The notes under the pieces were generated by a model, which worked only from the letters and a program-made list of their open reading frames with translations, was not told the DNA's origin and did not search any database. Of a stretch of 64,000 bases of DNA, positions 1 through 10,700 are shown in pieces. Each line of letters opens with the position of its first letter. Positions within the stretch are counted from its first letter, which is position 1. Source of the DNA: Planctomycetota bacterium (GTDB lineage Bacteria; Planctomycetota; OFTM77); assembly GCA_029260795.1 (NCBI GenBank), contig JAJDCO010000134.1, forward strand, positions 124,001-188,000, written 5' to 3'. Position numbers and translations under genes: made by a program.

Positions 1-162
1 GGAATCGGGCTCGAGGTGGAAGCGGGTCCTCCGGTGTTCGAGTTCGTTCCACCGGATGACTATACCTCGGAGCTCGATGCCAGCCCGGTCTCACCGCTCG
101 GCATTCGCTCGGAGGTGAATGAAGAGGTGGAATCGGACGTCGAAGGCGACGAGGGCCGCTGA
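1..162 (+). CDS. C-terminal end of an unidentified protein (5' truncated)
   Basis: Frame 1 is open from the first base to a TGA at 160-162, giving 53 residues rich in acidic amino acids and ending in a Glu/Asp-rich tail. The next gene starts 28 bp downstream on the same strand and is followed by GspL- and GspM-like genes, so this is probably the preceding member of a secretion or pilus operon. No domain can be recognised in the visible part. It could be the tail of a GspK-like or other minor component, but the sequence does not show this. Confidence 0.55.
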   Translation, partial: GIGLEVEAGPPVFEFVPPDDYTSELDASPVSPLGIRSEVNEEVESDVEGDEGR

Positions 163-190
163 GAAACGGGGAGCACTTGGGCGGGACGCG

Positions 191-568
191 ATGACGCGAT
201 TGCATTTCTGGCTCGGTCTTCTCATCCTGATGACCTTTCTCAGCGGATTGGCCGCCGGACAGCTCCTCTCGAGCCTGGCGGCCGACCGCATGGAAGAAGA
301 GTCGGGTGATGGGTATGCAGCGATGCTCGTGGATCGGCTCGAGCTCGACCGGGAGCAGGAGCGGAAGCTCGTCAGGATCTTGAACGCCTACGCCGAAAAG
401 GAACGAGCTGCCTGGAAGACCTACCAAGAGTACCTTTATCGCGAGCATCGGGAGCTCAGGCAGAGCCAATCCGACCTTCGGCAGCGAACGGAGAACGAGA
501 TCTTCAAGATCCTCGATCCGGTCCAGCGCCAGAAGTGGCGGAACTTGAGCCGTCAAACCATGCGCTGA
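191..568 (+). CDS. small membrane-anchored/periplasmic helical protein, Spy/CpxP-like in layout
   Basis: The 125-aa product starts with a hydrophobic segment (residues about 6-26, signal anchor or signal peptide). A charged, helix-forming region follows, with a repeated pattern of Leu plus Glu/Gln/Arg and a motif close to the 'LxLxxEQxxKL' and 'LxPxQRxKW' elements of Spy/CpxP/heavy-metal-sensor (LTXXQ) proteins. Such proteins act in the periplasm as chaperones or stress sensors. The ATG at 191 is chosen because it gives the membrane segment directly at the N terminus; the in-frame ATG at 119 would overlap the upstream gene. It lies between an unknown gene and the GspL-like gene. The assignment is by pattern only. 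Confidence 0.6.
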   Translation: MTRLHFWLGLLILMTFLSGLAAGQLLSSLAADRMEEESGDGYAAMLVDRLELDREQERKLVRILNAYAEKERAAWKTYQEYLYREHRELRQSQSDLRQRTENEIFKILDPVQRQKWRNLSRQTMR

Positions 569-632
569 GTTTCGAGAGTACCGGATGCTCTCGAACTGAG
601 CTGGATCCAGGAAGAGAACGAGAAGGACGGAG

Positions 633-2456
633 ATGGCGAGAGCAACGGGACTCGATGTCGGCAATCGAAGGATCAAGATCGTCGAGGTCGACGGAAGTCC
701 TCCCAAAAAGATCCGGATTACGCGATTCGCCGCCGAAGAGATTCCGAACGGGATCTTCTCCGACGATGCCAAGGAGCTCGGGTCATTCGTGGCTCATGTC
801 TTCAAGGAGAGCGGCATCCGGCGCGAGCAGGTCGGGACGGCACTCTCAGCCGGGCAGTGCACCTTTCGAGAGATCTCACTGCCTTTCAAGAACGACGACC
901 AGATCGAGAAGGTCGTCAAGTTCGAGGCCGAAGGCCACATTCACTTCGGTGACATCGACCAGACCGTGGTCGATCACTTCAAGCTCTACGAGACGGCCGA
1001 CAAGTGCCATCTCATGATCTTGGCTGCGCGCAAGCGAGACATCGGCCGCCGCATCGAGATGTTCGAGCGGGCCAAGGTCGATCCGATGTTCCTGGACGTC
1101 GACGTCATGTCGACTTTCAACACGGTCAGCGCGTTGGGCTACGGGGCCGAGCACGAATGCTTCGTCGTCGTGGACATCGGTGAGCACGACACGAAGATCA
1201 TGACCATCCAGGACGGCTCGCTCCGGAAGCTCCGTTCGATTCGAATGGGAACCGCTGCCCTGACGAAGCCCGACTCCTGGAAGGACGAGCAGCCGTCCGA
1301 GCAAGCCGAGTCCGCGCCAGAACCTCCGGAGGACGAAGAGGTCTTCGTCATGGAAGGGGAAGCGGACGACGCGGACCTGATCGAGTCGGACTCCTACGAG
1401 GAAGGAGAGTTCGAGGACGAAGCGGCGCCCTCCGACTCACCCGGGGACGTCGAGGTCGCCTCGCCGGCTCCGAATGATCAAGGAGCAAGTCCCTACGCGG
1501 TCGCGCGTCGGAGCGTGACCTCTCTCTCGTCGCAAGCGGCGCGGGACTTCTCTGAACGAGTGAGCCGCGAGATCATCCGTTCGCTGGCTTCCATGGTCGA
1601 CGAGAAGCCTCTCGAGGTCGTCTATCTGACCGGAGGTGGCAGCCTCATTCCCGGCATCTCGACCTACATTCGCGAGACGATTGGGCGACCGGTCGAGACA
1701 CTCGACATTCTCGGGCGAGTCGAGCACCCGTTCGCGGCCGTCGAGGTCGATGAGATCAACGCAGGGCTCTCGGTCGCATTGGGTCTCGCCCTGAAGGAGA
1801 TGGGTTTCGACGAAGGCGGGGTCGACCTGCGCCAAGAGGATCTCCAGTACTCGCGAAAGTTTGACCAGATCAAGGTCCCGCTGGCGATGGTGCTGTTCCT
1901 TATCGCCGTCGGTCTGTTCGTCTCGGTCTATCGAACCAAGGCTCCACTTCTCAACGTTAAGACGTCGTACCAGAACCTGGTCAGCGTGGGCGCGAAGCAT
2001 TTCGAAGCCGCGAACGGCAACAAGCCCTTCAAGAGGAACGTCGACGAGTTCGCGAAGATGAGCGCGATGTGGGCTGAGCTGAAAAAGATGCGCGGGCAAT
2101 ATGAGGACGAGCTCGGCCGCAGCTCGGCGATCCCACCGACGCCTTCCATCTTTCCCTACCTGAAAGTGTTCTTCGACAGCATCGAGCGGATCAAGAAAGA
2201 GGTGCCGGGTTTCACGATCGGCGAGATCCGGGTCGACGTTCTGGTCGATCAACCGAACCTGCAGGTCACTGGAACGGTGAAGAGAGACTCGGATCTCGAC
2301 CGGATGGTGACTCAGCTTCGGACGCAAACGAACTACTTCAGCGACGTCACGGGTGGAGCCATCCGTGTAGGTCGAAACGATGACAACGAGCCCGTGCGTG
2401 AGTTCGGTCCCCTTGTTTGCAAGCTGATCGTGCCGTTCATCGAGCAACAGCAGTAA
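633..2456 (+). CDS. GspL/PilM-like cytoplasmic-membrane secretion assembly protein
   Basis: The 607-aa protein begins with an actin/FtsA-like ATPase fold typical of PilM and GspL ('GLDVGNRRIKIVEV' at the N terminus, 'FVVVDIGEHDTKI' about residues 175-190, and a 'YLTGGGSLIPG' loop near 332-342). It then has one transmembrane helix at about 415-433 and a periplasmic domain. A cytoplasmic actin-like part plus a membrane-crossing periplasmic part is the GspL layout (type II secretion inner-membrane platform). A classical PilM would be soluble, so the gene may be read as a PilM-PilN-like fusion. An acidic low-complexity stretch of roughly 70 residues (about 215-285) interrupts the actin-like domain. 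The GspM/PilO-like gene follows 14 bp downstream. Confidence 0.78.
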   Translation: MARATGLDVGNRRIKIVEVDGSPPKKIRITRFAAEEIPNGIFSDDAKELGSFVAHVFKESGIRREQVGTALSAGQCTFREISLPFKNDDQIEKVVKFEAEGHIHFGDIDQTVVDHFKLYETADKCHLMILAARKRDIGRRIEMFERAKVDPMFLDVDVMSTFNTVSALGYGAEHECFVVVDIGEHDTKIMTIQDGSLRKLRSIRMGTAALTKPDSWKDEQPSEQAESAPEPPEDEEVFVMEGEADDADLIESDSYEEGEFEDEAAPSDSPGDVEVASPAPNDQGASPYAVARRSVTSLSSQAARDFSERVSREIIRSLASMVDEKPLEVVYLTGGGSLIPGISTYIRETIGRPVETLDILGRVEHPFAAVEVDEINAGLSVALGLALKEMGFDEGGVDLRQEDLQYSRKFDQIKVPLAMVLFLIAVGLFVSVYRTKAPLLNVKTSYQNLVSVGAKHFEAANGNKPFKRNVDEFAKMSAMWAELKKMRGQYEDELGRSSAIPPTPSIFPYLKVFFDSIERIKKEVPGFTIGEIRVDVLVDQPNLQVTGTVKRDSDLDRMVTQLRTQTNYFSDVTGGAIRVGRNDDNEPVREFGPLVCKLIVPFIEQQQ

Positions 2457-2470
2457 AGAGAGCCGAGGAC

Positions 2471-3043
2471 ATGGCCAAGAAACGTCAACCGACCGACGAG
2501 CAGTCCGAGGGCTTTCTCGCCCGTCTCGATCCGGTACGCATCATCATCTACATCCTCGTCCTGGCGATCCTCGTCTTTGCCGGTTTCCTCGGCTACAGCG
2601 AGTGGCAGATCTCCAAGTACCGTGAGGGCTATCAGCTCGGCTACAACTCGCAGCTGCCGAGCCTCTTCAAGGAGTACTGGCAGGTCAAGAAGCTGCAGAA
2701 CGAGATCGAAGCTTCGGGCAACGACCCTAAGGCTCCGTTCAATACGGTCGTGGAAGATGCCGCGGGTGTGGCGAGCATGGACATGATCCAAGATCAGATT
2801 CAGACCGGCCGCGAGACTGAGCTGACGAATCGACGCGAGAAGTATACGAATGTCACGCGCCGGCTCGACATCGGTGATCGCAAGCGCGGTGCGGAGCGTC
2901 AGCGGATCTTCTGGGTGCTGTTCCATATCCAGAACAACCCCAAGTACAGCATCACGAAGCTCGAGCTGGTCGCGAAAACCCTGTCTGACGATCGGTGGAC
3001 TGCGGTCGCGAACGTCACGAACCGCGAGACGGCTTCACGCTGA
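2471..3043 (+). CDS. GspM/PilO-like bitopic membrane protein
   Basis: The 190-aa product has a charged cytoplasmic N terminus and one transmembrane helix at about residues 24-42. The rest is periplasmic, first predicted helical/coiled and ending in a compact domain, which is the size and topology of GspM or PilO. These proteins pair with GspL or PilN in the inner-membrane platform. The start at 2471 is preferred over 2417 because the longer form overlaps the preceding gene and adds a basic extension before the membrane segment. Identification rests on topology and on being directly downstream of the GspL-like gene; sequence identity in this family is low. Confidence 0.6.
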   Translation: MAKKRQPTDEQSEGFLARLDPVRIIIYILVLAILVFAGFLGYSEWQISKYREGYQLGYNSQLPSLFKEYWQVKKLQNEIEASGNDPKAPFNTVVEDAAGVASMDMIQDQIQTGRETELTNRREKYTNVTRRLDIGDRKRGAERQRIFWVLFHIQNNPKYSITKLELVAKTLSDDRWTAVANVTNRETASR

Positions 3044-3060
3044 TCCCCACCGCGTCGGTC

Positions 3061-3091
3061 GATGTTGGCGCCGCGCTCGGGCGCCAACATC
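3061..3091. terminator. bidirectional hairpin between convergent genes
   Basis: A perfect 12-bp inverted repeat (arms 3061-3072 and 3080-3091, GC-rich, beginning GATGTTGG) encloses a 7-nt loop. It fits exactly between the stop of the GspM-like gene and the end of carB on the opposite strand. There is no clear T tract, so a role as terminator or 3'-end stabiliser for both transcripts is inferred from position and stem quality. Confidence 0.7.
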
Positions 3092-3094
3092 CAC

Positions 3095-6000
3095 TCAGAC
3101 GTGGTATTCCTGCAGCGCCTTGACGTCGTAGCCGACGCGGATCAATGACTCGATGCCCGAGAGTGCGGCACGTGCGCCAGACAAGGTCGTGATCATGGGA
3201 ATCCGATGCTCGACCGCGGCGGCTCGTATCCGAGCGTCGTCGGCGCGCGGCCCTTGGCCGCTCGGTGTGTTGATGATCAATCCGAGGTCACGGTTGATGA
3301 TGACGTCGAGGACGTTGGGGCGACCTTCTTCGACCTTGGCGATGCGTTCGATCTTGGTCAGCTGAGCTTCCTTGAGGGCGCGATAGGTGCCATCGGTCGC
3401 GATCAGATGAAAGCCGAGATCGTGCAGCCGTCGCGCGACTAGGACGGCCGCGCTCTTGTCGGAATCCTTGACCGTGATCAGGATCTTGCCGTTGAGCGGG
3501 AGTGCCTGGGAGGAGGCCATACGGGCCTTCGCCAGCGCCGCGCCGAACTCTCGGTCAATCCCCATGACCTCACCGGTCGACCGCATCTCGGGGCTCAAGA
3601 TCGGATCGACTCCCGGGAACTTGTTGAAGGGGAAGACCGGCTCCTTGACCGAGACATGGCGAGGTCGAATCTCCTCGGTGAACCCGAGCTCGGCGAGCTT
3701 CTTGCCGGCCATCACCTGAGCGGCCAACTTGGCCAAGGGAACGCCGATCGACTTGCTGACGAACGGAACTGTGCGGGAGGCACGTGGGTTGACTTCGAGA
3801 ACGTAGAGGTCCCGGTTTTTGATCGCGAACTGAATGTTCATCAGTCCACGAACGTCCAGCTCACGACCCATCGCGACCGTCGCTTGTCGAATCTCGTCGA
3901 GCATCTGGTTGCCGAGAGAGAACGGTGGGAGGCTGCAGGTCGAGTCACCGGAGTGAATGCCGGCCTCCTCGATGTGCTCCATGATGCCTCCGATCACGAT
4001 GCGTTCGCCGTCGCCGATCGCGTCGACGTCGACCTCGATCGCGTCCTCGAGGAACTGATCGATGAGGATCGGACGCTCCGGCGAGGCATCCACTGCCTGG
4101 ATCACGTACCGCCTCAGCGAGGTCTCGTTGTATACGATCTCCATGGCGCGGCCGCCCAGGACGTACGACGGCCGAACGATCACCGGATAACCGATCCGGT
4201 TCGCGACCTTGATCGCTTCGTCGGCATTGGTCGCGACGCCGTTCTCGGGTTGCCGCAGCCCGACCTTGGCCAGCAAGATCTTGAAGCGTTCGCGATCCTC
4301 GGCGCAGTCGATGCTGTCGGGCGAAGTGCCCAGGATCGGGACGCCAGCCGCGTGGAGGTCGGCACACAGGTTGAGCGGCGTTTGACCGCCGAACTGGATG
4401 ATGACCCCCTCGGGCTCGAGTCGGCGGCAGATGTTCAGCACGTCCTCGTGGGTCAACGGCTCGAAGAAGAGAAGATCCGAGGTGTCGAAGTCCGTCGAGA
4501 CGGTCTCGGGGTTCGAGTTCACCATGACCGTCTCGTAGCCCATCTCGGAGAGGACATAGGCGGCATGGACACAGCAGTAGTCGAACTCGATGCCTTGACC
4601 GATGCGGTTGGGACCGCCGCCGAGGATGATGATCTTCGGACGATCGGACACCCGCGCTTCACACTCCGCTTCGTAGGTGGAGTAGTAGTAGGGCGTGTAG
4701 GCCTCGAACTCGGCGGCGCAGGTATCGACCAGCTTGTACGTGACGCGGATCCCCTCTCGATCGAGGCGGTCGCGAACCTGATGGGGCTTGGCCTGAAGCG
4801 CGTGGCCGAGCTGGACGTCCGAGAATCCAAGCTGCTTGGCCTCTCGCAGAAGCTCGGCGGACGCCTTTTCGAGCTCGCCGATCTCCGTGAGCTGATGCTC
4901 GAACTCGATGATCTCCGCGATATTGTCGAGAAACCAGGGATCGATGTGCGTGATCTCGGCCACGTCCTCGACCGACATTCCACCCAGGAGGGCGTATCGG
5001 ATGTAGTAGAGCCGGTCCGCGTTCGGTGTCTTGAGCTTGTTGACGATCTCCTGACGCTCAGGTGGAGAGCCGGACCTCGTCTGATCGAGTGAGTCCAAGC
5101 CGAGGCCGAAGCGTCTCAGCTCCAGGGAGCGCACGGCCTTCTGAAGGGCTTCCTTAAAGGTCCGCCCGATTGCCATGACCTCGCCGACCGATTTCATCTG
5201 GGTCGTGAGAGTGGGATCGGCGGCGGCGAACTTCTCGAATGCGAAGCGAGGAATCTTCACCACGCAGTAGTCGATCGTCGGCTCGAAGCTCGCCGGCGTC
5301 TTCTTCGTGATGTCGTTCGAGAGCTCGTCCAGCGTGTAGCCGACTGCCAGCTTGGCGGCGATCTTTGCAATCGGGTATCCCGTGGCCTTCGAGGCGAGCG
5401 CCGAGGATCGAGAGACCCGGGGGTTCATCTCGATCACCACCACGCGGCCGGAAGCGGGATCGACGCCGAACTGAATGTTCGAGCCGCCGGTCTCCACGCC
5501 GATCTCGCGGATGATCTTGATGGAAGCGTCGCGGAGGTACTGGTACTCACGATCGGTCAGGGTCTGTGCCGGAGCCACCGTGATCGAATCACCGGTGTGA
5601 ATCCCCATGGGATCGAAGTTTTCAATCGAGCAGATGATCACGACGTTGTCGTTCACGTCGCGCATCACCTCAAGCTCAAACTCCTTCCAGCCGATCACGG
5701 ATTCTTCAATCAGGATCTCGTTGATCATCGACAGCTCGAGGCCGTGCTCGGCGATCGATTCGAACTCATCGATGTTGTAGGCGATGCCTCCACCGGTGCC
5801 ACCCATCGTGAACGCGGGACGAATGACGCAGGGGAGACCGATCTCTTCTCGAACTTCTCGGGCCTGCTTCATGTTGAAGGCAAGGCCGGAGCGAGGGACA
5901 TCGAGGCCGATCGCCTCCATCGCTTGCTTGAAGAGGCTTCGGTCTTCGGCTTTGGCGATCACCTCGCAGTTGGCTCCGATCAGCTCGACTCCGAAGCGCT

Positions 6001-6325
6001 CCAACGTGCCCATCTCGTTGAGCTGCATGGCAGCATTGAGGGCTGTTTGACCGCCGAGAGTCGGTAGCAAAGCGTCGGGACGCTCCTTCTCGATGATCTT
6101 GGTAATCGCCTCTGCCGTGATCGGCTCGATGTAAGTCCGATCAGCCATCTCCGGATCCGTCATGATCGTCGCTGGATTCGAGTTGACCAAGATGATCCGA
6201 AAGCCCTCTTCGCGAAGTGCTTTGCAAGCTTGCGTGCCGGAGTAATCGAACTCGCACGCCTGGCCGATGATGATCGGTCCGGATCCGATGATCAGGATGC
6301 TCTCGAGGTCTTTGCGTTTGGGCAT
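3095..6325 (-). CDS. carB: carbamoyl-phosphate synthase large subunit
   Basis: The 1076-aa protein makes carbamoyl phosphate from glutamine-derived ammonia, bicarbonate and 2 ATP for arginine and pyrimidine synthesis. Both ATP-grasp halves are visible: the N half begins '[22 protein letters not shown]' in type and holds the '[18 protein letters not shown]' motif. The second half begins '[22 protein letters not shown]' in type and holds '[14 protein letters not shown]'. A C-terminal MGS-like allosteric domain follows, with 'TDGTYRAL' and 'NTPSGQG'. Length matches the family. The ATG at 6325 gives the standard '[16 protein letters not shown]' start; an upstream in-frame start would add 34 non-conserved residues. 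The small subunit gene carA is not in the window. Confidence 0.97.
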   Translation of the reverse strand: MPKRKDLESILIIGSGPIIIGQACEFDYSGTQACKALREEGFRIILVNSNPATIMTDPEMADRTYIEPITAEAITKIIEKERPDALLPTLGGQTALNAAMQLNEMGTLERFGVELIGANCEVIAKAEDRSLFKQAMEAIGLDVPRSGLAFNMKQAREVREEIGLPCVIRPAFTMGGTGGGIAYNIDEFESIAEHGLELSMINEILIEESVIGWKEFELEVMRDVNDNVVIICSIENFDPMGIHTGDSITVAPAQTLTDREYQYLRDASIKIIREIGVETGGSNIQFGVDPASGRVVVIEMNPRVSRSSALASKATGYPIAKIAAKLAVGYTLDELSNDITKKTPASFEPTIDYCVVKIPRFAFEKFAAADPTLTTQMKSVGEVMAIGRTFKEALQKAVRSLELRRFGLGLDSLDQTRSGSPPERQEIVNKLKTPNADRLYYIRYALLGGMSVEDVAEITHIDPWFLDNIAEIIEFEHQLTEIGELEKASAELLREAKQLGFSDVQLGHALQAKPHQVRDRLDREGIRVTYKLVDTCAAEFEAYTPYYYSTYEAECEARVSDRPKIIILGGGPNRIGQGIEFDYCCVHAAYVLSEMGYETVMVNSNPETVSTDFDTSDLLFFEPLTHEDVLNICRRLEPEGVIIQFGGQTPLNLCADLHAAGVPILGTSPDSIDCAEDRERFKILLAKVGLRQPENGVATNADEAIKVANRIGYPVIVRPSYVLGGRAMEIVYNETSLRRYVIQAVDASPERPILIDQFLEDAIEVDVDAIGDGERIVIGGIMEHIEEAGIHSGDSTCSLPPFSLGNQMLDEIRQATVAMGRELDVRGLMNIQFAIKNRDLYVLEVNPRASRTVPFVSKSIGVPLAKLAAQVMAGKKLAELGFTEEIRPRHVSVKEPVFPFNKFPGVDPILSPEMRSTGEVMGIDREFGAALAKARMASSQALPLNGKILITVKDSDKSAAVLVARRLHDLGFHLIATDGTYRALKEAQLTKIERIAKVEEGRPNVLDVIINRDLGLIINTPSGQGPRADDARIRAAAVEHRIPMITTLSGARAALSGIESLIRVGYDVKALQEYHV

Positions 6326-6506
6326 CGGTGGATTGTCTGGTGGTGGTAGAGGCTTGTGGGCGGACGTCGACCCGGGACCGGGTTTCGGGTACGGTACAGC
6401 CCGTCCTCCCAGCGCTGCCTCTCGCACACCCCAAGAAAGGGGGCGAGGAGAACCGATCCCTAGGCTGCGTTGCCGCTTACGTCCCTGGGCGAATCCGCAT
6501 CATCAA

Positions 6507-6525
6507 ACCACAAGCCTGGTGTGGT
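6507..6525. repeat. short hairpin downstream of the small cysteine protein gene
   Basis: ACCACA at 6507-6512 and TGTGGT at 6520-6525 form a perfect 6-bp stem with a 7-nt loop. It lies 69 bp past the stop of the minus-strand gene at 6594 and 182 bp upstream of carB. It is too short to be a confident terminator; nothing else stands out in 6326-6593. Confidence 0.25.
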
Positions 6526-6593
6526 CGCAACCGCCAAGGCAATCGGCGCTGAGAGGCAGCACGGTTCCAAAGACCTCCAGGCAGTTCGATGCG

Positions 6594-6953
6594 TCAGGAG
6601 CTCTCTTCGGAAGCAGGCATCAAGACGTCGATTTGACCGACGCCATCCTTGCCGTACACATGCTGGACCATCGCCGACTTCTGCTTGTCGCAGGAACATT
6701 CGAATCGATGGAAGTACGTGAAGATCTCGGCCTCGTCCTTGTCGACGAATAGGTGGAGACGGCCCCAGACTCGTTGCGCCTCGTCTTCGGACCAGCAGCC
6801 GTCAGCGGGACACGGTGTCGGGAAGGTCCGATGGATCCAATTGCCGTGAATATCCCGTTCACCAGGGCGCTTGAACGCCTCGGACCGGATCTCGAACTCT
6901 CGATTCTCCAGCCATTCCTGGAGACGGAGCAACTCTTCGGGCGTAAACGACAT
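6594..6953 (-). CDS. small hypothetical protein with paired cysteines
   Basis: This 119-aa soluble protein has no signal peptide or membrane segment. It has a charged helical N terminus ('TPEELLRLQEWLENREFEIR' in type), then a short 'CPADGCW' cluster and later a 'CSCD' cluster, which together could bind one metal ion. An ATG at 6953 with a GAGG element about 10 bp upstream supports the start. It follows the broken hflX on the same strand after a 150-bp gap. I do not recognise a family; base composition is like its neighbours. Confidence 0.65.
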   Translation of the reverse strand: MSFTPEELLRLQEWLENREFEIRSEAFKRPGERDIHGNWIHRTFPTPCPADGCWSEDEAQRVWGRLHLFVDKDEAEIFTYFHRFECSCDKQKSAMVQHVYGKDGVGQIDVLMPASEESS

Positions 6954-7105
6954 CTTCAGCTACCTCGGCTGTGCCAGCGACGAATCGGGGCCACAGGATA
7001 ACGACTCGTCCGGTGCCTGGCCAGCATGCCGGCTCAGAGACTCAGCGCTTTTCCTGCTTCCCGCCGAAGGACGGAGCCTGTCCGATTCCGGCCCCGATCG
7101 ATCGG

Positions 7106-7784
7106 CTACGAGAGTCCCTCCGACCGAGGCGGCTTCTTCGGTTCCTCAACCACGCCCAGGCCCGTTCGTAACACAGACACCGCGATCTGATCGCGGACTC
7201 GGCGAACGTCCTGCGGACTGAGTGCGCTCATCGGAATCCCGTCCAGAGCCGTCGCGAGAGGCCGGCCCAAGTCCGGATCCTCGAATCGGTCAGTCTTGTT
7301 GAGAAGGAGGAGTCGCGGGGTCGCGGCGAGACCGAGCGAGTCGATCACTCCTCGGACGGTGGAGATCTGCCGCTCAATCTCCGGATGAGTCCAGTCGGCG
7401 ACATGGAGGATCAAGTCAGCGAGTCGGAGCTCTTCGAGCGTCGCCCGAAATGCACTTTGGAGATTCTCAGGCAGATCGCGAATGAACCCGACGGTATCGA
7501 TGAGGACGACCGAGCGGCCCGGTGCGATCTCGAGCAGGCGTTGGCTCAGCTCGAGGGTAGAGAACATGAGCGAGCGGGCGTCCCGCCGAGGCGACCTGCA
7601 GGACCCTTCCCCTCCGATCGATGAGAGCGCCGAGTCGGCGGCCGGTCTTGTACGAGAGCCGCGCGAGCTCACGCGCGAAACGAAAGCTGACTGAGCGATC
7701 AGCGGGGATGCGACGGTGATAGAGGCGTAGAACCGAGCGGATCTGTCCCTTCTTCAGACCGAGGCTGCGGCCATGCACCTTCAT
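7106..7784 (-). pseudogene. hflX: broken hflX-type GTPase: N-terminal domain and G3-G4 region retained, P-loop lost
   Basis: HflX is a ribosome-splitting GTPase of about 400 residues. Here the first frame (start 7784) encodes a good HflX N terminus ending in 'GALIDRRGRV', about residue 60. Shortly afterwards the reading must shift to a second frame (open 7106-7672). That frame resumes deep in the GTPase domain with 'FSTLE', then 'IDTVGFIRDLP' (G3), 'AFRATLEELRLADLILHVAD' and 'LLLNKTD' (G4). Roughly 180-190 residues are missing, including the G1 P-loop and the linker helices, and the two parts are out of frame near 7570-7610. The start codon overlaps the stop of the HEAT-repeat gene (ATGA), so the locus is otherwise in a normal operon. 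Either a genuine deletion allele or an assembly collapse. Confidence 0.8.
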
Positions 7785-10700
7785 TGGGGACGACGATCAA
7801 TCGGGCTCTCGCCGTCCTGCGCTTCGAAGAGAGTGGCAAACGCCGGATCCATCTTCACACGCTGATGCCAGCTCGCATCCTCGGCGTATGCCCGTTCGAG
7901 CGCCGCTCGAGCCTCCTGGACCCGTTCCGCCTTAATGAGGCAGCGAGCGCGCTCGACGTGAAGCGTTCCGAGATCGCAAAGGCCGTCTCGAGCCGCCCAT
8001 TGGAGTGCCCTCACGAGTTCGGCGGCCGCCTCATTCCAGTTCGATTCCAGCGCGGCATGCCGCGCTCGGAGACGGGCTAGGTCACTGCGATCCGGATCGG
8101 ATTCTGTGGCCAGGTTCAAGGAGAGGTTGATCAAGGACGTTGGTCCGGATTGGACCAGAAGCAGCTCGGCGATGTTCATCAGCAGGTCGGCATCGGGTGC
8201 AGCCACCTCTCGTAGCACCAGCTCGAGCTCGGAGAGATCGCGGGAGTCCTCCGTTTCGAGAAACTGCGCTACGCAACGCAACACGCCAAGAGATTGCCTG
8301 GGAGCGACGAGCATCGCTCGCCGATCGATTCTCGCTCGGGCTTCACGCGTCGAAAGGACATCTGCCCAAAGATGGTCGATCGCAAAGTCTAAATGGACCC
8401 CGGCCGCTCGATAGTCGCGGCACGACAGGGCTCGCAGTGCGAGCCAGTATCGAGCTTCGAAGTCCGCCGCCGATGGATTCGGGCTCACGATCAGGCAAGC
8501 ACCGAGGATCTCCTCGGCCAAGGACCAGAGAGTCGGCCGATCGGTCTGAAGAAGGGCCCTTCCGACGAACACGAGTGAATCGTCGTTGATCAAGAACAAC
8601 TGACCACTCTGTTTCAGCCTCTCGACCTCCGAAAGGAGCTCTCGCTGCACGTCTGGCTCGGAATGTCGAGCGAGTGCTCGAACGAGCGTGCCCTCCCATG
8701 CGAAGAGAGAATCGGCGAGAGAGCGGTTCGGATCTTGGTAGTAGGACCATGTCTCTGCCTCGAGATCTCGGATCCTCTTCGCAAACAGCTGTTGCGAGAG
8801 AACCGGGATGCTCGAGACCGACCCGACTCGCCCAAGGGCTTCGAACACCCGTCGAAGGAGGAGCTCTTCTTCTTCGGCGAGTGGACCGATCGGTCGGTGG
8901 GATTGAGTTCGTTCGACGAGAGCAAGTAGGCGCGGCTCCACCTCAGAAGAAGGACTCGTGTCGGCGATCGCCTCGAGAGCCGCCGTTCGGAGCGCGAGCG
9001 GAGCGCCTTCGCGCTCCGCGAGCTGCAACAGAGCCGGCAGGAGGTCTGGCGATCTGCGAGACAGGCAGTATTCGATCAAAGCCTGTAGCCAGGGAAAGTC
9101 GAGATCCGCTCCGGCTACGGCTGCTTCGAGCTCTCGACCGATTCTCTGATCCAAGCCCGGATGACGAAACTCTGCGAGCTCAGGCACAAGGCTGATTCGT
9201 TCATCAGCGCTGGCGGAATCGAAATGCCCGAGCATGAAGGTGGCGGCTGAAGCATCCCCTGCGCTGGCCAACCGACGAGCGGCGCCCCGAAGGAGTGTCG
9301 AAAAGGACTTGAGGCGCGGGTCTGCGAGAACTCCCTGGAGAAGCTCGAGCCGTTCACCGGGCGGAAGTGGGGAGCTGGCTCCGACCACGGAGCGGATCAG
9401 GTCCTCATCGGCTTCGACGGCGCCGACTTCGAGCAATCGCTTCAGGATCACGATTCCCTTGGGTCCGAGTCGTGTGATCAAGCTCCGGGCCAAGATCACT
9501 CGCGTGCGCCGCGAGCCGGCTTCCTCCTCGATCGAGGCAGGGGGGTGTGAGAGGGCTTCGTTCAGGAGGCGCTGCAAATGGGCCACGATGTCTTCACCCC
9601 CGCTGGGGCTTTGATACGTGCCCAGGACTTCCAACGCAGCTCGTCGCAGAGGACGTGGTTCATCGCGATCAGCGCGGGCGAGCAGCCATTGCTCGACTCG
9701 TGGATGTGGCCACTCGGCGAGGAGACGGAGGAACTGCGTCTGTTGAGGTGCTGGCTCCGAATCGATCTGGGTGAGGAGGTCGGCCAACATGCCGTCCTCT
9801 CTTCGCGCGACCACCTGGGCCGCCGCTTGAAGTCGGGTCCGGAAATCCGAGGCCTCGAGCCCCTTCGCGATCAGCCAACTCGTACGGGGGGACCGGTGAG
9901 ATTCGGCGACCGCAAGGATCGCTTGCTGGACGGCCGGATCGGTGTCGGATTCCCAGAGCTCTTGCAGGAATGCGAACACGTCCTCATCGGCGATGTGTTC
10001 GAGGGAACGAATGGCAATGGCGGGTTGTGGGATCCCATCGAGGACTCTCTCCTGGGCGAAGGACGTCAACGACGTTCCTTCCAGCTCGACGAGCAGATTC
10101 CAAATCTGTAGAAGCGCGGCGGCGTTCGTTGTCGTCGCGAGAAGCGCCCGGAGTCGCGGAGCAACATCAGGTCCCCAGCTCCTCAAGGCTGCTGCAACTG
10201 CTCGGGTCTGAGAATGCTCGGTCTCGCACAAGCCAGACAAGAGCCGATCGAGAATCAACTGTTGCTCCGATTCGGAGAATCCCAGAGGCGGCCGACTTCG
10301 ACTCAACGCGACTGCCACGGTGATCGATGCGGCCGAGTCTTGGACGTGAGCGAGCGCTCGTGCAAAGGCCGGCGCCATGTCCGGCCGTCCCGCGGGCGAT
10401 GCATGCTGAAAGACGGCTCCCCGTGTCGATCCCTGACTGAGCAGCTCACCCAGGGAACGAGAAGAGAAGAGGTCGCGGCGCCGGCTCAGGCTTCGGAGAG
10501 CTGCTCGACGGACACTGTCGTCCGAGTCGGCTGCGAGTCGAACCAACGACTCGGCTGTGGAACGATCCGATTCGCGAGCACAGGCTACCGCGACAGCTCG
10601 TCGAACGGGCCAAGCGGGGTCATTCGTCAGCTCCAACCAGCGGGGCACGTCGACCTCGAGCGATAGAGCGCTGAGAGCCTCGACCGCGGTCGCCCGAAGC

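Noticed and set aside
3656-5092. 478-residue plus-strand open frame opposite carB
   Set aside because: It is an antisense shadow of a strongly conserved gene; high GC makes such long frames common. No ribosome binding site or domain.
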